DNA from: Prosapia bicincta
Lineage: Eukaryota > Arthropoda > Insecta > Hemiptera > Cercopidae
DNA length: 64,000 bases
Assembly: GCA_036971475.1 (NCBI GenBank)
Contig: JBAIZL010000216.1
Coordinates: forward strand, 188,501-252,500
Direction: 5' to 3'
A program made the position numbers and the translations under genes. Shown one piece after another: positions 13,421-24,490 of this stretch. A model generated the notes under the pieces. It saw only the letters and a program-made list of their open reading frames with translations. It ran no database searches and was not told the DNA's origin. How positions within the stretch are numbered: the first letter of the stretch is position 1; each line of letters starts with the position of its first letter.

Positions 13421-13843
13421 CTAATAGTGCGGCGAGTATGAAGGCGCGTGGTACGCAGGCGCCGCGTACTTGACGGCCTGAACTGGATGAGCGTTGTGCT
13501 CCCTGTGGACGACGGCGTTGAACCCGTGCTCGTGGTCAGCTGTGTACTCCACCACCCTCTTTGTACCGTCAGGCTCCACGAGGCTGTAGCTGCCGTGAAC
13601 GGCGTCTCCGTTGCGTTCTTCCTGTTGGCTCTTCACATCTCCTGTGTGGCCGTCGTGGACGGTGTATTCAAACTTGTACTGTGGATGGGGATCGTACGGC
13701 TCCTCGCGGTATGCGTGTTTGGCTGGTGCGGCGTAGGCGACGGCCTTCACAGGAGAATAGCCGCTGTAACCGCCGTAACCTCCGTGGCCGCCGTATTGGG
13801 GATAAGCTATGGCGACTGACACGGCGGACACAAATAAAATTAC
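13421..13843 (-). CDS. RR-2 cuticular protein, exon 2 (with exon 1 at 16595-16606)
   Basis: The spliced product is MACK plus 140 residues, 144 aa. It is a secreted structural protein that binds chitin in the cuticle. The signal peptide runs [17 protein letters not shown] and cleavage is expected before YPQ. A Gly/Tyr-rich stretch ([14 protein letters not shown]) follows, then the extended RR-2 domain from about [14 protein letters not shown] through [13 protein letters not shown] and [15 protein letters not shown], then an Ala/Pro/Tyr/His tail. The exon start is set by the acceptor TTACAG before 13843 and is in phase 0 with exon 1. An alternative ATG 36 nt further upstream (13877-13879) would read through the acceptor and lacks a signal-peptide-like start, so I rejected it. 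Confidence 0.95.
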   Translation of the reverse strand, partial: VILFVSAVSVAIAYPQYGGHGGYGGYSGYSPVKAVAYAAPAKHAYREEPYDPHPQYKFEYTVHDGHTGDVKSQQEERNGDAVHGSYSLVEPDGTKRVVEYTADHEHGFNAVVHREHNAHPVQAVKYAAPAYHAPSYSPHY

Positions 13844-14029
13844 CTGTAACATTTGAATCAATATAAGTACTATGTTCAATATTGTAGTAAAATGTATTTA
13901 TATTTTAAAACTGCTTCCCATGTCTGTGGTTTCTTTCTTATTTCGTTAATTCATCTCACCTTTGATGCAACATTTACAATACGGTCAATTTCACTTATCT
14001 TCCCATTATTCAGCGACAGAGCTGATAAG

Positions 14030-14635
14030 CTTGGCATAGGAGCAAACAATCCCGAATCCTATATTCTCGGTGAAGTATCCCCAACTAGCCAAATGCTTAT
14101 ATGAGGTGAAGTATCGGCGGCGATAATAGCCAAATGCGCATATGATACGGTGTTAGCCGTCAGAATAAACTTTTATAGGGATAAACATCCTGAATCCTAT
14201 ATTCTCGGTGAAGTATCCCCAACTAGCCAAATACTTATATGAGGTGAAGTATCGGTGGGGAGAATAGCCAAATGCACATATGAGACGGTGTTAGCCGTCA
14301 GAATAGCCTTTTATAGGGATAAACATCCTGAATCCTATATTTTCGGTGAAGTATCCCCAATTAGCCAAATGCTTATATGAGGTGAAGTATCGGTGGGAAG
14401 AATAGCCAAATGCGCATATGAGACGTTGTTAGCCGTTAGAATAGCCTTTTATAGGGATAAACATCCTGAATCCTATATTCTCTTTGCAGTATCCCCAACT
14501 ATCCAAATACTTATATGAGGTGAAGTATCGTTGGGAAGAATAGCCAAATGCGCATATGAGACGTTGTTAGCCGTCAGAATAGCCTTTTATAGGGATAAAC
14601 ATCGTGAATACTATATTCTCGGTAGGGATACCCAC
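14030..14635. repeat. 138-bp tandem repeat, about 4.3 copies, inside intron 1
   Basis: The marker CTATATTCTCGG recurs at 14059, 14197, 14335, 14473 and 14611, an exact 138-bp period. Each unit contains TCCCCAACTAGCC and GTTAGCCGTCAGAATA. Divergence between units is low. No protein or ribozyme-like core is visible. Confidence 0.93.
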
Positions 14636-15719
14636 CACATACTCACATGAGACTTTAGTGGCCACCACGAGATCTGGTTGACATACGACATACAATTATG
14701 TGGAAACAGGCGCGGTAGGAACTCTCTACCTAATTGCGATCGTACGTGCGTACGCTCGCGCGCATGTCTTCATTTTAAACGAGTTTTATGGACGAACAGC
14801 ATGGTTACTAGATGATAGTGCCTTTATGAAAGCTGGAATTTGACGTGTGGATAGGAATAGATTTTACCACAACGTCAGTGATTCAGAGCTGAAGCAACGC
14901 GCTTTGGCAAAGGTTGTCTGAGTGATGGTAATACTCCAGTCAGCATGACATTCAAGGCGTTAGAGGAAACCTCACTTCTTATGATATGTTTTATTGCAGT
15001 TTATTCTGAGAAGGCGAAGAGATCATGAAACAGTTTCATTATAAGAAGGCCTCACAAACTACAACTAGGACGGTCAATAAATACTGATAAAACGTTCAAA
15101 TATAACAACTAATACTTGTTCTAAAGAAGAGAAATATATCTAAGAATGATGATTCAAACTGGATCTGTGTTTTGTGTTAAACCCCATCTGAAAAAGTCGT
15201 TATCCAGAATTAATTAAATGAAGTTATTTAATTTTGGAAACTTTTAAAAGATGTTGTTTTCATGTTAATAAAAATTCATTGCAGTGGGTAAATAAGTTAG
15301 TTTCTCGAATTTATCAATTGTCGAAGTGTTTGCCTCTAATACATTATTTTTCAGTCTTTGCACACAACTTACTTTATTGTTTTCAATTGATTTTATAAAT
15401 ATAGAAAGAAACGTAAAATTAAAGGGTATTGGAAATTTTGTTCTTAAAAATTATAAATTTTGTAACAATTTATTGTTACGTATCATTTAAACATGAAGTT
15501 TTGAATTTATAGTTATCGTCATTATACAAAACATATAAATAGATTGAAAATTACCGAAAAGTTAACGATTTAATTATAGATTCCTGCTGTTTTCTTACCG
15601 CACTCGTATGTTATTTCTAAAACATACATTATATAGGTCATTTCTAGACATTATAAGCGTTTTCGTTATTGTAGTTATTAATTCTGGAAAACGTACGTAA
15701 GCTAAAGAAACAAGTAACA

Positions 15720-16074
15720 TAAATAGGAACGTTTCATGTAAATTACAAGCAACGTTAATAACCTAACATCACCTATGCGTTAAAACAGCTGCTTCACCAC
15801 ATAACCTATATTATAAAATCAGCTGTTTTATGAAATCATATGTTATCTTTTATTTTAGGTCGAATAGCACGAAATAACTATATTGCATACTTTCCCCCAT
15901 TTGAGAAACGTTTATATCCCATATTAAACTAAAATTAAATCATTTAATTTAATTAACGAATTATTACTTAAGTAAACTGTATTAACATTATTTGTCATCC
16001 ACTACAAGTTTTAAAAAATTTATTTGAACAGGAGTGGATGGATAAGAAGTATTTTATTAAAGATTGAAAATTTG

Positions 16075-16142
<68 letters not shown>

Positions 16143-16170
16143 AGAAGAGTATGGTATAATAGAAGGAACT
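15720..16170 (+). repeat. Interspersed repeat family A, copy 4 (within intron 1)
   Basis: Landmarks are AAAACAGCTGCTTCACCAC, TAAAATCAGCTGTTTTATG, ACGAAATAACTATATTGC, CCACTACAAGTTTTAAAAA and TATTTTATTAAAGATTG, followed by (AT)n (16076-16139) and GTATAATAGAAGGAACTG. It is antisense to the host gene. Confidence 0.8.
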
Positions 16171-16189
16171 GAAAAACATTCCACTCATG

Positions 16190-16573
<384 letters not shown>

Positions 16574-16594
16574 TGTTATATCTACAGAACATAC

Positions 16595-16606
16595 CTTGCA
16601 CGCCAT
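16595..16606 (-). CDS. RR-2 cuticular protein, exon 1 (MACK)
   Basis: The minus strand reads ATG GCG TGC AAG followed by GTATGTTCTGT, a good donor. Phase 0 joins cleanly to exon 2 at 13843. The predicted leader is about 29 nt. Exons this short are missed by plain frame scanning. Confidence 0.9.
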
Positions 16607-16631
16607 GACGACAAATATCACAAAACACAGC

Positions 16632-16669
16632 GACTGATACGCTACTGCAGTCAGTCAGTACGTTTTATA
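16632..16669 (-). promoter_or_regulatory. Core promoter of the MACK gene: TATA box and TATCAGTC initiator
   Basis: The minus strand has TATAAAAC at 16662-16669 and TCAGTC at 16632-16637, preceded by TA. The predicted +1 A is at 16635, 34 nt from the first T of the TATA box. The arrangement is the same as for the MASK gene (TATA 36113-36120, +1 at 36087). TCAGT is the known arthropod initiator. Confidence 0.75.
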
Positions 16670-16939
16670 CATGTCCAAATTCGCTAATTAAACGCGGACA
16701 TGGCATCCTTTCACTGCTTATCCTTCCCCGCCACAACTAGATCAGGTGTTCGCTCCTGACAGGCGATTGGATACTGAGGATCGTCTTCTTTTTCCGGCAT
16801 CATTACCACCTGTGAAGCAATTACGTCATTTATCAATACTAAAGCAAAATGGTCGCTTGTTAGTTTATATACTTCTATGTTACTTTTAATAAAAAGCGAA
16901 TTTATCCTATAGCGAATGATCGAGCAAATTTCTAAATTA

Positions 16940-16994
<55 letters not shown>

Positions 16995-17061
16995 TAATAT
17001 CTAAATTCATAGTACCTGTTCTTAAACATAAAATGAAACTAAATAATAATCTTACCTGTAA

Positions 17062-17418
17062 TTAATTCTATTAATCTTATTAAAAAATTTAATAATAAAT
17101 ATTATTGATAAAAATACAAAATTGATATCATTGGAAAAACTTAAAGATAGATATATAGAACATTTTAATGCTTATGAAGAATCAGAAATATATAAATCGA
17201 ATTTCGCTAATCTTGGTATCAATAATAATCACATATTTCCTAATATGGATAATATGATACTAATAAAAGAAATTAACAAAGGCTTAAGAATGAATATTTA
17301 TGAGCTTTTAAAAATATATAAATATAATATTAATAACAAATTGATAAATGACCAGATACAAATAAAATCAAGATTTGACAGTCTATTCAGTGTATGTAAG
17401 GTTAAGGCAAGAAATTAA
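17062..17418 (+). pseudogene. Penelope-like retroelement: C-terminal end of the GIY-YIG endonuclease region
   Basis: An open frame ending at TAA 17416-17418 encodes a segment with the pattern RYIEHFNAY, then KSNFAN, then MILIKEINKGLRMNIYELL, IYKYN and NDQIQIKSRFDSLF. This order (RY.EH, K.NFA, a charged 'KG..MN..E...IY' block and an N(D/E)Q tail) is the familiar C-terminus of arthropod Penelope-like elements with a GIY-YIG endonuclease. The reverse transcriptase and catalytic GIY-YIG start are absent, so it is a 5'-truncated copy. Degenerate copies of the same tail occur at 24.05, 30.33-30.64 and 39.47-39.56 kb. A hammerhead motif follows 68 nt after the stop. Assignment is by remembered family pattern; a profile search would settle it. 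Confidence 0.75.
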
Positions 17419-17582
17419 AAAATGTTACAATAATGTCATTATATGTTGGATCTAGCTAACACTTGTATGCTTGAATTTCTTTATTATTAATGAGGATGTT
17501 GGTACTGTTTGCCAACGAAAAGCTTTTAATTGTATAATTCAATAAATTATTCTTGTATTTGTATTTCTCTTACTTTTTTCAT
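17419..17582 (+). mobile_element. Penelope-like element 3' end, terminating in (AT)n
   Basis: This region follows the stop codon at 17416-17418 and holds the hammerhead motif and the conserved tail TTCTTGTATTTGTATTTCTC. It then runs into T-rich sequence and CATATATATA. The copy at 24.24-24.27 kb ends in the same way, as does a more decayed one at 25.78-25.81 kb (there into CA/AT), so the 3' terminus appears fixed at a microsatellite. Confidence 0.65.
17486..17530 (+). ncRNA. Hammerhead ribozyme motif, mutated core (C3 to A)
   Basis: Stem I AUUA/UAAU (17486-17489 with 17527-17530) encloses AUGAGGA (canonical CUGANGA with C3 changed), one extra U, stem II GUUGG/CCAAC, GAA, stem III AAGCUU and cleavage nucleotide U17526. 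Stem I differs in sequence from sister copies but still pairs. C3 is essential in known hammerheads, so this copy is probably inactive. Confidence 0.65.
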
Positions 17583-17611
17583 ATATATATATATTTTCTT
17601 GTTTAGTAATA

Positions 17612-17783
17612 AAACAACACAGGTTATTCAAATATAAGAATTATTTATTAATTTATAAAAATATATGTTTTATATCTTGCATTATTGTATTAATCATTCT
17701 TGATGATGTTGGTAAGTTACTGTTTATCAACGAAAAGCTATGAATATAAATTTATAAATAATTCTTGTATTTGAATAACCTGT

Positions 17784-17792
<9 letters not shown>
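17612..17792. mobile_element. Small inverted-repeat element carrying a hammerhead motif, flanked by (AT)n
   Basis: The ends (AACACAGGTTATTCAAATA from about 17617 and its inverse TATTTGAATAACCTGTGTT ending about 17788) are inverted repeats of roughly 45 bp. The centre carries a PLE-type hammerhead. (AT)n lies on both sides (17582-17594 and 17787-17853). The element at 61182-61422 has the same ends (CACAGGTTATTGAAATAC) and also sits between two (AT)n tracts, so this is a family, probably derived from PLE 3' ends. Confidence 0.65.
17696..17745 (+). ncRNA. Hammerhead ribozyme motif, C3 to U variant
   Basis: Stem I AUUC/GAAU (17696-17699 with 17742-17745), core UUGAUGA instead of CUGAUGA, an extra U, stem II GUUGG/UCAAC (one mismatch) with a longer loop, GAA, then stem III AAGCUA with its closing pair broken. 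It is probably inactive. Confidence 0.55.

Positions 17793-17853
<61 letters not shown>
17787..17853. repeat. (AT)n microsatellite
   Basis: This uninterrupted (AT)n lies between the inverted-repeat element 17612-17792 and the unique edge of the 54-bp minisatellite. Other long (AT)n tracts are at 3180-3217, 9544-9608, 16076-16139, 16941-16990, 26954-27018, 27133-27172, 31827-31922, 38511-38563, 39091-39160, 61083-61146, 61421-61475 and 63888-63948. Confidence 0.95.
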
Positions 17854-17856
<3 letters not shown>

Positions 17857-20800
17857 TCATCAGTGGTTGACTGATGATAAATTTCTCCTGACACGGAGAC
17901 ACGGGTTAAATAATGCGTTATAGGAACATCGAAACGACTTTCCAGCTGAATGAGTGGAAGAGTGAGTTCTTTACAAGAAATACGATCAACAGATGCGGAA
18001 AAGGAACGGTCTACTTTGAAGTCATCTACTCCAGTGGCTGAGCTAGCAGAAGAGGAACGGTCAGGTTTGGAGGACTCAAAAGCCCCAGTGGCTGAGCCAG
18101 CAGAAGAGGAACGGTCAGCTTTGGAGGACTCAAAAGCCCCAGTGGCTGAGCCAGCAGAAGAGGAACGGTCAGCGTTGGAGGAATCAAAAGCCCCAGTGGC
18201 TGAGTCAGCAGAAGAGGAACGGTCAGCTTTGGAGGACTCAAAAGCCCCAATGGCTGAGCCAGCAGAAGAGGAACGGTCAGCTTTGGAGGAATCAAAAGCC
18301 CCAGTTGCTGAGCCAGCAGAGGAGGAACGGCCAGCGTTGGAGGAATCAAAAGCCCCAGTGGCTGAGCCAGCAGAGGAGGAACGGTCAGCGTTGGAGGAAT
18401 CAAAAGCCCCAGTGGCTGGGCCAGTAGAAGAGGAACGGTCAGCGTTGGAGGAATCAAAAGCCCCAGTGGCTGGGCCAGTAGAAGAGGAACTGTTAGCGTT
18501 GGAGGAATAAAAAGCCCCAGTTGCTGAGCCAGCAGAGGAGGAACGGTCAGCGTTGGAGGAATCAAAAGCCCCAGTTGCTGAGCCAGCAGAGGAGGAAAGG
18601 TCAGCTTTGGAGGACTCAAAAGCCCCAGTGGCTGAGCCAGTAGAGTAGGAACGGTCAGCGTTGAAGGAATAAAAAGCCCCACTGGCTGAGCCAGTAGAAG
18701 AGGAACGGTCAGCGTTGGAGGAATCAAAAGCCCCAGTGGCTGGGCCAGTAGAAGAGGAATGGTCAGCGTTGGACGAATCAAAAGCCCCAGTGGCTGAGCC
18801 AGTAGAAGAGGAACGGTCAGCGTTGGAGGAATCAAAAGCCCCAGTGGCTGAGCCAGCAGAGGAGGAACGGCCAGCGTTGGAGGAATCAAAAGCCCCAGTT
18901 GCTGAGCCAGCAGAGGAGGAACGATCAGCGTTGGATGAATCAAAAGCCCCAGTTGCTGGGCCAGTAGAGTAGGAACGGTCAACGTTGAAGGAATAAAAAG
19001 CCCCACTGGCTGAGCCAGCAGAGGAGGAACGGCCAGCGTTGGAGGAATAAAAAGCCCCAGTGGCTGGGCCAGTAGAAGAGGAACGGTCAGCGTTGGAGGA
19101 ATAAAAAGCCCCAGTGGCTGAGCCAGTAGAAGAGGAACGGTCAGCGTTGGAGGAATCAAAAGCCCCAGTGGCTGAGCCAGCAGACGAGGAACGGCCAGCG
19201 TTGGAGGAATCAAAAGCCCCAGTTGCTGAGCCAGCAGAGGAGGAACGGCCAGCGTTGGAGGAATAAAAAGCCCCAGTGGCTGGGCCAGTAGAAGAGGAAC
19301 GGTCAGCGTTGGAGGAATAAAAAGCCCCAGTGGCTGAGCCAGCAGAGGAGGAACGGCCAGCGTTGGAGGAATAAAAAGCCCCAGTTGCTGAGCCAGCAGA
19401 GGAGGAACGGCCAGCGTTGGAGGAATAAAAAGCCCCAGTTGCTGAGCCAGCAGAGGAGGAACGGCCAGCGTTGGAGGAATAAAAAGCCCCAGTTGCTGAG
19501 CCAGCAGAGAAGGAACGGCCAGCGTTGGAGGAATAAAAAGCCCCAGTGGCTGAGCCAGCAGAAGAGGAACGGTCAGCGTTGGAGGAATAAAAAGCCCCAG
19601 TTGCTGAGCCAGTAGAAGAGGAACGGTCAGCGTTGGAGGAATAAAAAGCCCCAGTTGCTGAGCCAGCAGAGGAGGAACGGGCAGCGTCGGAGGAATAAAA
19701 AGCCCCAGTGGCTGGGCCAGTAGAAGAGGAACGGTCAGCGTTGGAGGAATAAAAAGCCCCAGTGGCTGAGCCAGCAGAGGAGGAACGGCCAGCGTTGGAC
19801 GAATCAAAAGCCCCAGTGGCTGAGCCAGCAGAAGAGGAACGGTCAGCGTTGGAGGAATAAAAAGCCCCAGTTGCTGAGCCAGTAGAAGACGAACGGTCAG
19901 CGTTGGAGGAATAAAAAGCCCCAGTTGCTGAGCCAGTAGAAGAGGAACGGTCAGCGTTGGAGGAATCAAAAGCCCCAGTGGCTGAGCCAGCAGAGGAGGA
20001 ACGGCCAGCGTTGGAGGAATCAAAAGCCCCAGTTGCTGAGCCAGCAGAGGAGGAACGGCCAGCGTTGGACGAATCAAAAGCCCCAGTGGCTGGGCCAGCA
20101 GAAGAGGAACGGTCAGCGTTGGAGGAATAAAAAGCCCCAGTTGCTGAGCCAGTAGAAGAGGAACGGTCAGCGTTGGAGGAATTAAAAGCCCCAGTGGCTG
20201 GGCCAGTAGAAGAGGAACGGTCAGCGTTGGAGGAATAAAAAGCCCCAGTGGCTGAGCCAGCAGAGGAGGAACGGCCAGCGTTGGACGAATCAAAAGCCCC
20301 AGTGGCTGGGCCAGTAGAAGAGGAACGGCCAGCGTTGGAGGAATAAAAAGCCCCAGTTGCTGAGCCAGTAGAAGAGGAACGGTCAGCGTTGGAGGAATAA
20401 AAAGCCCCAGTTGCTGAGCCAGTAGAAGAGGAACGGTCAGCGTTGGAGGAATAAAAAGCCCCAGTGGCTGGGCCAGTAGAAGAGGAACGGTCAGCGTTGG
20501 AGGAATAAAAAGCCCCAGTTGCTGAGCCAGCAGAGGAGGAACGGCCAGCGTTGGACGAATCAAAAGCCCCAGTGGCTGGGCCAGTAGAAGAGGAACGGTT
20601 AGCGTTGGAGGAATAAAAAGCCCCAGTTGCTGAGCCAGTAGAAGAGGAACGGTCAGCGTTGGAGGAATAAAAAGCCCCAGTTGCTGAGCCAGCAGAGGAG
20701 GAACGGCCAGCTTTGGAGGAATAAAAAGCCCCAGTTGCTGAGCCAGCAGAGGAGAAACGGCCAGCGTTGGAGGAATAAAAAGCCCCAGTGGCTGTGCCAG

Positions 20801-23260
20801 TAGAAGAGGAACGGTCAGCGTTGGAGGAATCAAAAGCCCCAGTGGCTGAGCCAGCAGAAGAGGAACGGTCAGCGTTGGAGGAATCAAAAGCCCCAGTTGC
20901 TGAGCCAGCAGAGGAGGAACGGTCAGCGTTGGAGGAATAAAAAGCCCCAGTTGCTGAGCCAGCAGAGGAGGAACGGTCAGCGTTGGAGGAATCAAAAGCC
21001 CCAGTTGCTGAGCCAGCAGAGGAGGAACGGTCAGCGTTGGAGGAATCAAAAGCCCCAGTGGCTGGGCCAGTAGAGAAGGAACGGCCAGCGTTGGAGGAAT
21101 AAAAAGCCCCAGTGGCTGGGCCAGTAGAAGAGGAACGGTCAGCGTTGGAGGAATAAAAAGCCCCAGTGGCTGAGCCAGCAGAGGAGGAGCGGCCAGCGTT
21201 GGACGAATCAAAAGCCCCAGTGGCTGAGCCAGCAGAAGAGGAATGGTCAGCGTTGGAGGAATAAAAAGCCCCAGTTGCTGAGCCAGTAGAAGAGGAACGG
21301 TCAGCGTTGGAGGAATAAAAAGCCCCAGTTGCTGAGCCAGCAGAGGAGGAACGGCCAGCGTTGGAGGAATAAAAAGCCCCAGTGGCTGGGCCAGTAGAAG
21401 AGGAACGGTCAGCGTTGGAGGAATAAAAAGCCCCAGTGGCTGAGCCAGCAGAGGAGGAACGGCCAGCGTTGGACGAATCAAAAGCCCCAGTGGCTGAGCC
21501 AGCAGAAGAGGAACGGTCAGCGTTGGAGGAATAAAAAGCCCCAGTTGCTGAGCCAGTAGAAGACGAACGGTCAGCGTTGGAGGAATAAAAAGCCCCAGTT
21601 GCTGAGCCAGTAGAAGAGGAACGGTCAGCGTTGGAGGAATCAAAAGCCCCAGTGGCTGAGCCAGCAGAGGAGGAACGGCCAGCGTTGGAGGAATCAAAAG
21701 CCCCAGTTGCTGAGCCAGCAGAGGAGGAACGGCCAGCGTTGGACGAATCAAAAGCCCCAGTGGCTGGGCCAGCAGAAGAGGAACGGTCAGCGTTGGAGGA
21801 ATAAAAAGCCCCAGTTGCTGAGCCAGTAGAAGAGGAACGGTCAGCGTTGGAGGAATAAAAAGCCCCAGTGGCTGAGCCAGCAGAGGAGGAACGGCCAGCG
21901 TTGGACGAATCAAAAGCCCCAGTGGCTGGGCCAGTAGAAGAGGAACGGCCAGCGTTGGAGGAATAAAAAGCCCCAGTTGCTGAGCCAGTAGAAGAGGAAC
22001 GGTCAGCGTTGGAGGAATAAAAAGCCCCAGTTGCTGAGCCAGCAGAGGAGGAACGGCCAGCGTTGGAGGAATAAAAAGCCCCAGTTGCTGAGCCAGCAGA
22101 GGAGGAACGGCCAGCGTTGGAGGAATAAAAAGCCCCAGTGGCTGGGCCAGTAGAAGAGGAACGGTCAGCGTTGGAGGAATAAAAAGCCCCAGTGGCTGGG
22201 CCAGTAGAAGAGGAACTGTCAGCGTTGGAGGAATAAAAAGCCCCAGTGGCTGAGCCAGCAGAGGAGGAACGGCCAGCGTTGGACGAATCAAAAGCCATGT
22301 GGCTGGGCCAGTAGAAGAGGAACGGTCAGCGTTGGAGTAATAAAAAGCCCCAGTTGCTGAGCCAGTAGAAGAGGAACGGTCAGCGTTGGAGGAATAAAAA
22401 GCCCCAGTTGCTGAGCCAGCAGTGGAGGAACGGCCAGCGTTGGAGGAATAAAAAGCCCCAGTTGCTGAGCCAGCAGAGGAGGAACGGCCAGCGTTGGACG
22501 AATCAAAAGCCCCAGTGGCTGAGCCAGTAGAAGAGGAACGGCCAGCGTTGGACGAATCAAAAGCCCCAGTGGCTGGGCCAGTAGAAGAGGAACGGCCAGC
22601 GTTGGAGGAATAAAAAGCCCCAGTTGCTGAGCCAGTAGAAGAGGAACGGTCAGCGTTGGAGGAATAAAAAGCCCCAGTTGCTGAGCCAGCAGAGGAGGAA
22701 CGGCCAGCGTTGGAGGAATAAAAAGCCCCAGTGGCTAGGCCAGTAGAAGAGGAACGGTCAGCGTTGGAGGAATAAAAAGCCCCAGTTGCTGAGCCAGCAG
22801 AGGAGGAACGGCCAGCGTTGGAGGAATAAAAAGCCCCAGTTGCTGAGCCAGCAGAGGAGGAACGGCCAGCGTTGGAGGAATAAAAAGCCCCAGTTGCTGA
22901 GCCAGTAGAAGAGGAACGGTCAGCGTTGGAGGAATAAAAAGCCCCAGTTGCTGAGCCAGCAGAGGAGGAACGGCCAGCGTTGGAGGAATAAAAAGCCCCA
23001 GTGGCTGGGCCAGTAGAAGAGGAACGGTCAGCGTTGGAGGAATAAAAAGCCCCAGTTGCTGAGCCAGCAGAGGAGGAACGGCCAGCGTTGGAGGAATAAA
23101 AAGACCCAGTGGCTGAGCCAGCAGAGGAGGAACGGCCAGCGTTGGAGGAATAAAAAGCCCCAGTGGCTGGGCCAGTAGAAGAGGAACGGTTAGCGTTGGA
23201 GGAATAAAAAGCCCCAGTGGCTGGGCCAGTAGAAGAGGAACAACGACTGTCTACCTTCAA
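17854..23260. repeat. 54-bp minisatellite, about 96 copies, open in several frames
   Basis: The unit is 54 bp, with markers such as AAAGCCCCAGTGGCTGAGCC and GAGGAACGG. Units differ at a handful of recurrent sites. On the minus strand an 18-residue repeat (pattern GAF(Y/D)SSNA(D/G)RSSS(T/A)G(S/P)AT) is open from the stop at 17853-17855 to near 22298, then continues in register after a 1-bp deletion at about 22295 to 23260. The left edge adds about 55 non-repetitive codons. On the plus strand the first nine or so units read as EESKAPVAEPAEEERSAL-like Glu/Ala/Pro repeats until TCA becomes TAA in many units. No ATG, signal peptide or promoter precedes the minus frame: the codon after its upstream stop is TTG. 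I treat it as a minisatellite; a repetitive secreted protein with a distant 5' exon is not excluded. Confidence 0.9.
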
Positions 23261-24009
23261 TTAAAATATTTTTCGAGTTAAAGTAATTCGTACATTGTTA
23301 AATTTATTTTTAAATGTAATATTTTTTTAAAACATTTGTTTCAGTACAAACTATAATTAAATATTGCTAAATAACTACTCCAGAATTATATTGTTCCCAT
23401 AATGTTATTAAATATTATTTCTACAATTATTAGTTTGTCGTCAGACTTATTAAATTAAGACCAGCGATCTATTTCCGGACATAGATCAACAGAGAGTTTA
23501 TAGTTCTAGAATTTTTAATTAAATATTTCAGATAGATTTCGTAGACGGAATAAATTGAACAAGTTATTCGAAATAAATTCTTTGATAATACTGTGTATTT
23601 GACAAAGGCTAGAAAAAGATTTAATTCCAAAAAGTGGATTTTATCTGTTGTTGTAATGTAAAATATATTAATTTAATGCAGTCTGAGTGTCGAATTACTT
23701 TGCCAAGTAAAGTTGTGTAGAACATACTACACGCTCTTCCTTCTTTACTGATATACATTCTACATTGGACAAATAGAACTCGCTTTAAACAAAGAACATA
23801 CACTAAATTAAAAACTAATCTAACCCCTCTTGTGCAAAACAAACATAATAAATCATGTTATAACCATACAAAAATTACCTATATGATAGTTCTCTGCATC
23901 AACAAAACAAACATTTCTTAACACACTATTTAAAATATGTAATGTTCACACATTCCGGAAAAGTAGAAACATGTTTCAAAAAAACTCGGATAACACACTT
24001 ACACTCATC
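23261..24009. other. No gene recognised
   Basis: This AT-rich spacer between the 54-bp array and a PLE fragment holds only short frames without motifs. Confidence 0.5.
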
Positions 24010-24268
24010 ACTCAACGTGATACGCACCAATTAATAACTAATTAATAAAATCAAAATTTGATAGTATATTCAATCTATGTAATGTTAAGGCAGCAAATTA
24101 ATAAATTTGATAATATTGTAATAGATTTGGCAACATTGTTTGTTAGATCTAACACATGTATGCCTGATATTATTTAATAATCCTGATGATATTGCTACTG
24201 TTAGACAACGAAAAGCTTTGAATTGTATGATGCAATAAATTATTATTGTATTTGTGTTTCTCTTATTT

Positions 24269-24272
<4 letters not shown>
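24010..24272 (+). mobile_element. Penelope-like element 3' fragment (second copy)
   Basis: The region 24045-24100 still translates as a tail with KSKFDSIFNLCNVKAAN and a stop, parallel to KSRFDSLFSVCKVKARN at 17.4 kb. It is followed by ATAGATTTGGCAACA, a hammerhead motif (24181-24223) and the tail TTGTGTTTCTCTTATTTTTTC, ending in (AT)n. Upstream of 24040 the coding region is lost or unrecognisable. Confidence 0.65.
24181..24223 (+). ncRNA. Hammerhead ribozyme motif with canonical CUGAUGA core
   Basis: Core CUGAUGA (24183-24189), an extra U, a weakened stem II AUUGC/ACAAC (only part pairs), GAA, stem III AAGCUU (24213-24218), cleavage U24219 and stem I UC/GA. All nucleotides essential for catalysis in the family are present, but stems I and II are short, so activity is doubtful. 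Confidence 0.6.
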
Positions 24273-24299
<27 letters not shown>

Positions 24300-24345
24300 C
24301 CTGCAGTTATATGTATTATATTACATTACATATATACATTACATA

Positions 24346-24411
<66 letters not shown>

Positions 24412-24490
24412 CACATACATTCATAACTTCTTAAAGTCAGTGCAACGGAAAAGTAATGGACGACGTGAAATATCGCTATATATATATATA

